A stretch of 64,000 bases of DNA from Hydrogenovibrio sp049975065 (GTDB lineage: Bacteria; Pseudomonadota; Gammaproteobacteria; Thiomicrospirales; Thiomicrospiraceae). The notes under the pieces are model-generated. The model did not search any database. It saw only the letters and a program-made list of their open reading frames with translations, and was not told the origin of the DNA. Made by a program: the position numbers and the translations under genes. Location of the stretch: the NCBI GenBank assembly GCA_049975065.1, contig JBNGDN010000003.1; one strand, given 5' to 3'. This document shows, piece by piece, positions 31,662 through 39,566 of the stretch; position 1 is the stretch's first letter, and each line of letters begins with the position of its first letter.

Positions 31662-34436
31662 ATGGAAAAGCATTTCGACCCCAAATCAATTGAAACAAAG
31701 TGGTATCAAACCTGGGAAAAAAGCGGTTACTTTAAACCGCAATCCAGTTCATCCGGCGACACCTACAGCATTATGATTCCGCCACCCAATGTGACCGGCA
31801 GTCTGCACATGGGGCATGCTTTTCAAGACACCATTATGGACACCTTAATTCGTTACCACCGTATGAAGGGGGATGAAACGCTTTGGCAACCCGGAACAGA
31901 CCACGCCGGTATCGCCACCCAAATGGTGGTCGAACGCCAACTGGCCGCACAAGGTTTGAGCCGACACGACTTGGGACGTGACACCTTCACCCAAAAAATC
32001 TGGGAATGGAAAGCGGAATCCGGCGGCACCATCACCCAGCAGCTTCGTCGCCTAGGCGCGTCACCGGACTGGAGCCGTGAGCGTTTCACCATGGACAACG
32101 GTCTATCCGATGCGGTTAAAGAAGTCTTTGTTCAGTTATACAATGAAGGATTGATTTACCGTGGCAAGCGTCTGGTCAATTGGGACCCGGTTCTGCACAC
32201 CGCCGTCTCCGACCTGGAAGTGCTTTCCGAAGAAGAAATGGGCAGCCTGTGGCACATGCGTTACCCATTGACTGACGGTTCCGGTCACTTGATTGTCGCT
32301 ACTACCCGTCCAGAAACTATGTTCGGCGACCAAGCCGTCGCGGTTCACCCGGACGACGAACGTTATCAAGCCCTCATCGGCCAAACCATCACCCTTCCGC
32401 TCGTCGGCCGCGAAATTCCGATTATCGCCGATGATTACGTCGATATGGCATTTGGAACCGGTTGCGTCAAGATCACCCCGGCACACGACTTCAATGACTA
32501 CGAAATGGGCAAACGTCACGAGTTACCGCTGCTGAATGTGATGACAGTCGATGCCGCCATGAATGACGAAGTACCGGAAAAATACCAAGGATTGGATCGT
32601 TATGAAGCGCGTCAGCAAGTCGTCGCCGACCTGGAAGCCGCTGATCTGATGGAAAAAATCGTCCCGCATAAATTGATGGTACCACGCGGTGATCGCTCCC
32701 ACGCCGTTATCGAACCCTACCTAACCGACCAGTGGTATGTGGCGGTGCAGGAACTGGCCAAGCCGGCCATTGATGCCGTCAAAAACGGCGACATCGAGTT
32801 CGTCCCGAAGAACTGGGAAAACACCTATTTCGAATGGATGAACAACCTGCAGGACTGGTGTATTTCTCGCCAGATCTGGTGGGGGCACCGTATCCCGGCT
32901 TGGTATGACGACAGCGGTCACGTCTATGTGGCACGCAGCGAAGCCGACGCCCGTGAACACTACCACCTTGCGGACGACACAACCTTGCACCAAGACGACG
33001 ACGTCCTGGACACCTGGTTCAGTTCGGCCTTGTGGACCTTCTCCACACTCGGTTGGCCGGCGAAAACACCGGAACTGGAAAAGTTTCACCCGACCTCCGT
33101 TCTGGTCACCGGATTCGACATCATTTTCTTCTGGGTCGCTCGGATGATTATGATGACATTGAAATTCACCGGACAGGTGCCGTTTAAACAAGTATATGTC
33201 CACGGTTTGGTACGAGACGGCGAAGGCCAGAAAATGTCAAAGTCCAAAGGCAATGTACTGGATCCGATTGACCTGATTGACGGCATCGACCTGGAAAGCC
33301 TTGTCGCCAAGCGCACAACCGGCATGATGCAACCGGAAAAAGCCGCTCAAATCGAAAAAGCCACCCGCAAACAGTTCGCCGATGGCATCGAGTCTTACGG
33401 CACCGATGCCTTGCGCTTTACCTTCGCCTCCCTCGCCTCCACCGGGCGCGACATCCGTTTTGACTTAAATCGCTGCGAAGGCTATCGCAACTTCTGCAAT
33501 AAGCTGTGGAATGCCACCCGTTATGTCCTGATGAACACCGAAAACCAGGATACCGGCTTGGATGATACTCAGGAAATTGAATTGTCGTTGGCCGATAAAT
33601 GGATTGTGTCCAAACTGCAGAAAATTGAATCTGACACCGCGCGCTATTTTGATCAGTACCGATTCGATTTGGCGGCAAGCACTTTATACGAATTTACTTG
33701 GAATGAATATTGCGACTGGTACCTAGAGCTTTCCAAACCCATCTTAAATTCGGATGACGCCAGCGCCGCACAAAAGCGCGGTACCCGACGAACGCTGGTG
33801 CGCGTTCTGGAAACACTGTTGCGCCTATTGCACCCAATCACGCCTTTTATCACCGAAGAAGCCTGGCAAGTCGTTGCACCTTTGGCTGACAAGAATGGCG
33901 ACAGCATTATGTTGCAGCCCTACCCTATCAGCAATGAAGCTTTAGTCGATGAGACCAGTGAACAAGAACTCGAATGGGTCAAACAAGTCGTCATGGGCGT
34001 GCGCAAGATTCGTTCAGAAATGGATATTGCTCCCAGTAAAAAGCTGGCCATTTTACTGGCGAATCCATCATCCCAAGATCAGCAATGGCTGAATCGCAAC
34101 CAACTGTTCCTACAAACATTGGCCAAGCTCAACGACATCGAATGCTTGTCAAACGAAAACGATGCACCGGAATCGGCTGTCGCGCTGGTCGGTGAAATGA
34201 AAATTCTCATTCCCATGGCCGGATTGATTGATAAAGACGCTGAAATGGCACGACTGGAAAAGGAAATCAATCGTTTGTCCAGTGAAGTGAAGCGCATTTC
34301 CGGTAAGCTTTCGAATGAAAACTTTGTCCAAAAAGCACCAGTAGATGTCGTTGAAAACGAAAAGCAGAAATTAAGTGATACTGAAAAAGCATTGAAAAAC
34401 TTAAAGGATCAATATGCAAAAATCAGCCAAATTTAA
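31662..34436 (+). CDS. valS: Valyl-tRNA synthetase
   Basis: A 924-residue class Ia synthetase that charges tRNA-Val. The ATP-binding HIGH-type motif is HMGH (49-52) in PPPNVTGSLHMGHAF, and the KMSKS motif lies near 525 in GQKMSKSKGNVLDP. A CP1 editing domain lies between them (ATTRPETMFGDQAVAVHP), then the anticodon-binding helical domain and a C-terminal coiled coil (MARLEKEINRLSSEVKRISGKL). All parts are present and the length is normal. Its last 23 bases overlap the next gene. Confidence 0.97.
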   Translation: MEKHFDPKSIETKWYQTWEKSGYFKPQSSSSGDTYSIMIPPPNVTGSLHMGHAFQDTIMDTLIRYHRMKGDETLWQPGTDHAGIATQMVVERQLAAQGLSRHDLGRDTFTQKIWEWKAESGGTITQQLRRLGASPDWSRERFTMDNGLSDAVKEVFVQLYNEGLIYRGKRLVNWDPVLHTAVSDLEVLSEEEMGSLWHMRYPLTDGSGHLIVATTRPETMFGDQAVAVHPDDERYQALIGQTITLPLVGREIPIIADDYVDMAFGTGCVKITPAHDFNDYEMGKRHELPLLNVMTVDAAMNDEVPEKYQGLDRYEARQQVVADLEAADLMEKIVPHKLMVPRGDRSHAVIEPYLTDQWYVAVQELAKPAIDAVKNGDIEFVPKNWENTYFEWMNNLQDWCISRQIWWGHRIPAWYDDSGHVYVARSEADAREHYHLADDTTLHQDDDVLDTWFSSALWTFSTLGWPAKTPELEKFHPTSVLVTGFDIIFFWVARMIMMTLKFTGQVPFKQVYVHGLVRDGEGQKMSKSKGNVLDPIDLIDGIDLESLVAKRTTGMMQPEKAAQIEKATRKQFADGIESYGTDALRFTFASLASTGRDIRFDLNRCEGYRNFCNKLWNATRYVLMNTENQDTGLDDTQEIELSLADKWIVSKLQKIESDTARYFDQYRFDLAASTLYEFTWNEYCDWYLELSKPILNSDDASAAQKRGTRRTLVRVLETLLRLLHPITPFITEEAWQVVAPLADKNGDSIMLQPYPISNEALVDETSEQELEWVKQVVMGVRKIRSEMDIAPSKKLAILLANPSSQDQQWLNRNQLFLQTLAKLNDIECLSNENDAPESAVALVGEMKILIPMAGLIDKDAEMARLEKEINRLSSEVKRISGKLSNENFVQKAPVDVVENEKQKLSDTEKALKNLKDQYAKISQI

Positions 34437-35133
34437 AACCAAAATCGCCCAAATTATTCTGGCAACTGGTTTGTCCGGCGCCCTACTCAGCCCCATACCA
34501 GCGTATGCTGAACTGCAAGCTGGCTACACCCATTACGTAACCGACTCAATCGAAATTCCATTACGCAGTCAGCCAGGCTACAAATATAAAATCAAGCGAA
34601 TGCTAAGATCCGGCACCCCCGTCACCATTCTGGAAGTCAACGAAGACGGATGGGTTAAATTACTCTACAAACAAGGCAATCGTAAAACAGAAGGCTGGAT
34701 GCCATCCAGTGTGATCCAAAGCCAACCCATTGCCAAGCAGCAGCTGGAAGAAAAAGACAAAAAAATTGCCCGCATCGAGAAAGAATTGAATCAACTGACG
34801 CTGGAAAAAGAAACGCTTCAAAGTCGCTTTGACGAAACCGATACCGAACTGAAAAGTGTCAAACAACAGAACTTCGAACTGAACAAACAGCTGGAAGACA
34901 TCCAAGCCATATCCGGTCAAACCATGCAGTTAAACGAAGAAAACCAAGTAATGGCTCAGCAAATTGAAAAATTGAAAAATGAAAATGCCATTATGCGAGA
35001 ACAGATCGATCAGGCGGAAGATGTGGTCGAACGGCAATGGTTTTTAACCGGCGGTGGCGTTTTATTACTCGGCTTATTATTGGGCCGCTTTTTCAGAATG
35101 CCGACCCGAAAAGACAAGTGGAATACACTCTAG
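34414..35133 (+). CDS. SH3-domain membrane protein, YgiM-like (TIGR04211 type)
   Basis: A 239-residue protein: signal peptide (LSGALLSPIPAYA), a bacterial SH3 domain at about 40-105 (YVTDSIEIPLRSQPGYKYKIKRMLRSGTPVTILEVNEDGW), a long coiled coil (KKIARIEKELNQLTLEKETLQ) and a C-terminal transmembrane helix (FLTGGGVLLLGLLLGRFF) with a short basic tail. This matches the YgiM family of SH3 proteins anchored by their C-terminus. The SH3 domain may contact peptidoglycan. The exact role is unknown. It overlaps valS by 23 bases and is likely co-transcribed. Confidence 0.85.
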   Translation: MQKSAKFKTKIAQIILATGLSGALLSPIPAYAELQAGYTHYVTDSIEIPLRSQPGYKYKIKRMLRSGTPVTILEVNEDGWVKLLYKQGNRKTEGWMPSSVIQSQPIAKQQLEEKDKKIARIEKELNQLTLEKETLQSRFDETDTELKSVKQQNFELNKQLEDIQAISGQTMQLNEENQVMAQQIEKLKNENAIMREQIDQAEDVVERQWFLTGGGVLLLGLLLGRFFRMPTRKDKWNTL

Positions 35134-35165
35134 TAAAATTCAAAAAAGTCAGTACCACCTGAGCC

Positions 35166-35238
35166 GTGCATCGCTTCAATTCCAAAGCAACCACTGGGAT
35201 TCCCTAGGATTTGGTTCCAAATCCTAGTGGTTATGCAC
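35166..35238. repeat. Nested inverted repeat downstream of the SH3-protein gene
   Basis: An 11-bp perfect stem (35204-35214 with 35217-35227, CTAGGATTTGG/CCAAATCCTAG) is nested inside AACCA/TGGTT and GTGCAT/ATGCAC pairs, leaving two bulges on the left arm only. There is no T tract. It may be a transcript end or a small mobile-element remnant. Confidence 0.5.
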
Positions 35239-35319
35239 GAGTGTCATTACAGCTGGGGTGATTACTCTAACCGGTTTGGCAATCGTGTTGAGAGAAAGGA
35301 AGGCTCGACAGCTCCGAGT

Positions 35320-36093
35320 TCAGCGGAAGACTTGGGTGGAAAAATCCACTTCTGGCAGGGTTTCAAAACCAGGTTTGGCAAAATAATACCCTTGCATCAA
35401 AGACACACCAAAACCTTTAAAGTACATAGCTTCCGCTTCTGTTTCAATGCCTTCCGCCAGCAACGTAAATTCAAGATCCTTAGCAATTGAAGCCAATCCC
35501 TTAAAAATGGATTGCTTAACGGTATCGACATCAATATCACGAACCAGATTAATATCAATTTTCAGAATATTAGGAATGAAACGCGATAAGGTATTGAGCC
35601 CAGCATGCCCCGCGCCAAAATCGTCCAAAGCCGTAACAAACCCACTCTTCTGATAGTAGTCAAAAATTCGCGTCATGTGATCCAAGTCGTAAACCTGCTC
35701 AGATTCGGTGATTTCAAACATAATGCGATCGATTGGAAACTGAAATTGATGAGCCGCCTTCAATGTACTCTGGATACAATGCTCCGGCTGGTAGACGGCA
35801 TTAGGAAGAAAGTTAATGCTGATGACGCTTTGAAGATTCAACTGCGCCGCCAAACCAATCGCTTTAACTCGACAGGCCTGGTCAAACGCGTAGCGATTAT
35901 TCGCATCCACCTGCGATAAGATCGAATAGGCTCCCTGACCATCTGTTCCACGAACCAAGGCTTCATAACCAAACATTTCATGACGATTGACATCCACAAT
36001 CGGCTGAAAAGCAAATGAAAAATCAAACCCCAAGGATTTATGGCATTGTTGGCAGCCTGTATCAGACGTTTCATTCTTATGTGATGTTGTCAT
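35320..36093 (-). CDS. Stand-alone EAL domain c-di-GMP phosphodiesterase
   Basis: A 257-residue protein made almost entirely of an EAL domain (from about residue 25). Catalytic and metal residues are present: YEALVRG, INFLPNA, FEITES, ALDDFGAGHAGL, LKIDI, AEGIETEAEA and MQGYYFAKP. It should therefore hydrolyse cyclic di-GMP to pGpG. The N-terminus has CQQCHKS, a CxxCH sequence that may bind metal or act as a redox switch. ATG 36093 was preferred over GTG 36108. No sensor domain is attached, so activity may be set by a partner protein. Palindrome copy 35873 encodes DQAC. Confidence 0.9.
   Translation of the reverse strand: MTTSHKNETSDTGCQQCHKSLGFDFSFAFQPIVDVNRHEMFGYEALVRGTDGQGAYSILSQVDANNRYAFDQACRVKAIGLAAQLNLQSVISINFLPNAVYQPEHCIQSTLKAAHQFQFPIDRIMFEITESEQVYDLDHMTRIFDYYQKSGFVTALDDFGAGHAGLNTLSRFIPNILKIDINLVRDIDVDTVKQSIFKGLASIAKDLEFTLLAEGIETEAEAMYFKGFGVSLMQGYYFAKPGFETLPEVDFSTQVFR
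35873..35886 (+). repeat. Iterated palindrome, copy 14 (in the EAL gene)
   Basis: CAGGCCTGGTCAAA, nine of ten core bases. It encodes FDQACR on the minus strand. A degenerate relative lies near 35369 in the same gene. Confidence 0.85.
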
Positions 36094-36168
36094 ATTTTTT
36101 CCATCCACTCCGTGAATCAGGTGAGGTGAAATTTAACCTAGCCCAAATTCATTTTTAAAAAAATCTCA

Positions 36169-36501
36169 TCACGAGTGCGTTGAACGTACACGGTCTAAGA
36201 ACATCTTGAGATTATAACAATATATGAATCCTGGAAACGAAAAGATAGCAAACATAAATAATGTCACCACATAAAACTCCCAGTCCTGAGGCTGAATATG
36301 ACCCATGGCTTTTTGTTCAAGCAAGTAAGCAAAAACGCCGGTTAGGAGGAAATAAAAGAACCATTCAACCAAATTCAACCAAATAGACTTAGGCTTGGGC
36401 AGTGGAATGAAAATCAGCACACGCTGACTGAGCAGCCATGGAATATTCGCCAACACGATTGCCGTTACCAAAAGCACCCAAACCGCTGTATCTAATGTCA
36501 T
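36169..36501 (-). CDS. DUF2818 family membrane protein of the nuo region
   Basis: A 110-residue protein with three hydrophobic helices (AVWVLLVTAIVLANIPWLL, WFFYFLLTGVFAYLL, FYVVTLFMFAIFSFPGFIYCY). The KPKSIWLNLVEW segment and overall plan match the DUF2818 family, which in several proteobacteria is encoded directly after nuoN. A role with complex I is inferred from position only. ATG 36501 is preceded by AGAGG. A terminator-like hairpin (36521) lies between nuoN and this gene. Confidence 0.75.
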   Translation of the reverse strand: MTLDTAVWVLLVTAIVLANIPWLLSQRVLIFIPLPKPKSIWLNLVEWFFYFLLTGVFAYLLEQKAMGHIQPQDWEFYVVTLFMFAIFSFPGFIYCYNLKMFLDRVRSTHS

Positions 36502-36520
36502 CAATGTATCCTCTTAACCC

Positions 36521-36541
36521 AAAAAACCCGCTGTGCGGGTT
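36521..36541 (-). terminator. Terminator-like hairpin between nuoN and the DUF2818 gene
   Basis: On the minus strand a stem AACCCGC/GCGGGTT (36525-36531 with 36535-36541, three-base loop) is followed by six T residues. It lies right after nuoN and just before the start of the DUF2818 gene, so it probably ends most nuo transcription. Confidence 0.8.
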
Positions 36542-36551
36542 CTATAAAATG

Positions 36552-37991
36552 TTACAAACTGGCGTATGTCAAGGTGATGAGTGACGATGGCATCAGCCCC
36601 AGTATCAACAATGAAACCGCTAACAAACTCACCGCCCAATTCAACTGACGGCTGATCGGCTCCACTTTAAAGGCGTTGGACTCCGGCTCGTCGAAATACA
36701 TCACCTTCACCACTTTCAAATAATAGAACGCACTGATAACAGCGGTCACCACTGCCAGCACCGCCAGCCAAGTAAATCCGGCGGCAACCACTTCTTCAAT
36801 GACCACCACCTTGGCATAAAAACCGACAAACGGTGGAATGCCCGCCATAGAGAACATGATAAAGAGCATCATCAGAGCCAGCCAAGGATTTCGCTTGTTC
36901 ATCCCTTTAAAGTCGGCAATCATTTCAAATTCGTTACCGGTGCGTGCAAGGGCAACAATCATACCGAAACCGGCGACGGCAGTAATTGCATACACAATCA
37001 CATAAAACAAAGCCGCTGAATAACCATCTGGATTGGCGGCAATGACCCCCAACAGCAGGAAGCCGGTGTGACCAATCGCCGAATAGGCCAGCAGGCGTTT
37101 AAGATTCTCCTGAACCAGTGTTACCACCGCACCGACAAGCAATGACAGGATGGAAATCATCACGATCAGTGTCTGCCAATCAGCGACAAGCCCCGGCATT
37201 CCTTCCACCAGCAGACGATACAAAATGGCGAAAGCGGCCAGCTTGGGTGCCGCACTGATGTACAGGGTCACCGACGTCGGCGCACCCTGGTAAACGTCCG
37301 GCACCCACATGTGGAACGGAACCGCCCCCAGTTTAAAGGCCAGACCGATTACGACAAACACCACCCCGAACGAAAGGACGACATGATCAATCGAACCTGA
37401 AGCAATCTGCTGAGCCATGGCATCGAACTGAATCGTGCCAGTGGCACCGTAAAGCATGGAGAAGCCGTACAAAAGCATCCCCGTCGCCAAAGCCCCCAGC
37501 ACGAAGTACTTCATTGCAGACTCCAGGGCTAGGGCATTATCTTTACGCATGGCAACCATGGCATAAATGGCCAGTGACATAATTTCCAAGCCAAGATACA
37601 GCGTAATCAGGTTATAAGAGGACACCATGACGAACATCCCCAGAACACCAAAGAGTCCAAGGGTAAAGTATTCACCTTGGTAAAATTTGTTCTGTAGCAG
37701 GTATTCTTTAGAGAACAAGAAGGTGAATATTGTCAGCACCACAATAAACAACTTCAGCACATCACCGAAAGCATCGCGGATAAAGCCGCCATGGAACGTC
37801 ACTTCCGGTTGACTGGAAAAGCTCAATAAGACCAGCGCCCCCACCAGCAGCAGAATAAACTGTGAAGCATAATAGGTTGCGAATTCACTACGCTTGGACC
37901 AGAAACTGTCTGCAACCAATAACAAAGAGGTCAGCACCAGCAAAACAATCTCAGGCGTTGCAGGGGTAAAACTGGGAAGTACAAAGTTCAT
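36552..37991 (-). CDS. nuoN: NADH-quinone oxidoreductase subunit N
   Basis: A 479-residue antiporter-like subunit in the membrane arm of complex I, with about 14 hydrophobic helices. The conserved proton-path region AMKYFVLGALATGMLLYGFSMLYG carries the key Lys, and HMWVPDVYQGAPTSVTLYISAAPKLA and LLAYSAIGHTGFLLLG are typical. It is the last subunit gene of the nuo operon, 24 bases after nuoM. Confidence 0.96.
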   Translation of the reverse strand: MNFVLPSFTPATPEIVLLVLTSLLLVADSFWSKRSEFATYYASQFILLLVGALVLLSFSSQPEVTFHGGFIRDAFGDVLKLFIVVLTIFTFLFSKEYLLQNKFYQGEYFTLGLFGVLGMFVMVSSYNLITLYLGLEIMSLAIYAMVAMRKDNALALESAMKYFVLGALATGMLLYGFSMLYGATGTIQFDAMAQQIASGSIDHVVLSFGVVFVVIGLAFKLGAVPFHMWVPDVYQGAPTSVTLYISAAPKLAAFAILYRLLVEGMPGLVADWQTLIVMISILSLLVGAVVTLVQENLKRLLAYSAIGHTGFLLLGVIAANPDGYSAALFYVIVYAITAVAGFGMIVALARTGNEFEMIADFKGMNKRNPWLALMMLFIMFSMAGIPPFVGFYAKVVVIEEVVAAGFTWLAVLAVVTAVISAFYYLKVVKVMYFDEPESNAFKVEPISRQLNWAVSLLAVSLLILGLMPSSLITLTYASL

Positions 37992-38015
37992 ACGATTAAC
38001 TCACCTATTTGATTC

Positions 38016-39530
38016 TTATAGTTTTGAGGTAGTGGCTTGAATTAACAAGTTCGCAACAGATGAATGCATGACATCAATCAACGGTGCTGGGTAAACCCCT
38101 AACAGCACTACCGCAAACGCCAGGATCGCCATAATAGCAAATTCACGTTTGTTCAAGTCTTTCAGTTGCGCCACATTATCATTGGCAACCGCACCGAAAA
38201 ACACCCGCTTCACCATCCATAAAGTATAGGCCGCACCGATAATCAGCGTCGAAGCCGCAACCACACCGTACCAGACATTCGCTTTAAAAGACGCGAGTAT
38301 GACCATAAACTCCCCGACGAAACCGGAAGTACCTGGAAGACCGGCGTTCGCCATGGCGAACAGAACGGCAAAGAAACCAAACCATGGCATGGTATTGACG
38401 ACCCCGCCGTAAGCGGATATTTCACGCGTGTGCATGCGATCGTACAGAACCCCAATCATCAAGAACATAGCACCGGAAATAAAGCCATGCGAAATCATTT
38501 GAATCATCGCCCCTTCCATACCAATCATGGCACCTTGCGCACTGCCGGTGTTCTGAACAATGTCATACACCAAGAACATACCGATGGTGACAAAGCCCAT
38601 GTGAGAAATCGAAGAATAAGCGACCAGCTTTTTCATATCCGACTGCACCATCGCCACTAAGCCGATATAGAAAATCGCGATTAGAGAAAGGACGATGACC
38701 AACCAATCCAACTCCATGGCGGCATCTGGGGTAATCGGCAAGCTGAGGCGCACAAAGCCATAGCCCCCCATCTTGAGCATGATCGCCGCCAGAACAACCG
38801 AGCCGGCCGTAGGCGCTTGAACGTGTGCATCCGGCAACCAGGTGTGAACCGGAAACATGGGAACCTTGACGGCAAATGCCAGCAGGAAGGCCAGGAAAAT
38901 CAAAATCTGCGCCATATGCCCAAGTGACATGGTATGGAAATCCAAAATCGAAAAACTGCCGGACTGGAAATACATGTACAAAAAAGCCACCAACATGAAA
39001 ACCGAACCGAAGAAGGTATACAAAAAGAATTTCAGTGTGGCATAAACACGATTCGGCCCACCCCACTTACCGATGATGATAAACATCGGAATCAGCAAGG
39101 CTTCCCAAAAGACATAGAACAAAATGCCGTCGAGCGCAACAAATACCCCAATCATCAGACCTTGCATAATCATAAAGGCGCCCATGTACTGTTCAACACG
39201 CTCTTTAATGACATCCCAAGCCGATGCAATGACCAGTACCTGTGTAAAGGTGGTTAGCAGCACCAGCGGCATGGAGAGACCATCCACCCCGAGAATGTAA
39301 TAAATATTAAATTGCGGAATCCATGAAACCTTTTCCACAAACTGCATACTGGCCGTCGTGGTATCGAAATCGGTCCACAGGGGAATGGAACACAAAAAGG
39401 TCACAATGGAAATGAACAGCGCAAACCACTTGGCAAACGCATCTCGGTTACGCCCGACCAGCAGAATCAGAAGACCGCCCAATATCGGCAGCCAAATAAG
39501 GGTACTTAAAATAGGTAAATCGAAAATCAT
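38016..39530 (-). CDS. nuoM: NADH-quinone oxidoreductase subunit M
   Basis: A 504-residue antiporter-like membrane-arm subunit. The conserved Glu of helix 5 lies near ILFYVFWEALLIPMFIIIGKWGG, and the broken-helix Lys region is HTWLPDAHVQAPTAGSVVLAAIMLKMGGYG, followed by KKLVAYSSISHMGFV. Length and helix count fit NuoM. It lies 36 bases after nuoL. Confidence 0.96.
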   Translation of the reverse strand: MIFDLPILSTLIWLPILGGLLILLVGRNRDAFAKWFALFISIVTFLCSIPLWTDFDTTTASMQFVEKVSWIPQFNIYYILGVDGLSMPLVLLTTFTQVLVIASAWDVIKERVEQYMGAFMIMQGLMIGVFVALDGILFYVFWEALLIPMFIIIGKWGGPNRVYATLKFFLYTFFGSVFMLVAFLYMYFQSGSFSILDFHTMSLGHMAQILIFLAFLLAFAVKVPMFPVHTWLPDAHVQAPTAGSVVLAAIMLKMGGYGFVRLSLPITPDAAMELDWLVIVLSLIAIFYIGLVAMVQSDMKKLVAYSSISHMGFVTIGMFLVYDIVQNTGSAQGAMIGMEGAMIQMISHGFISGAMFLMIGVLYDRMHTREISAYGGVVNTMPWFGFFAVLFAMANAGLPGTSGFVGEFMVILASFKANVWYGVVAASTLIIGAAYTLWMVKRVFFGAVANDNVAQLKDLNKREFAIMAILAFAVVLLGVYPAPLIDVMHSSVANLLIQATTSKL

Positions 39531-39566
39531 GTTATGTAATTCCCTTCTCTCGTGTTCTTATCATCA

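Noticed and set aside
35166..35238. Integron attC site
   Set aside because: The required GTTRRRY and RYYYAAC core sites are not present at the ends, and no integrase is near.
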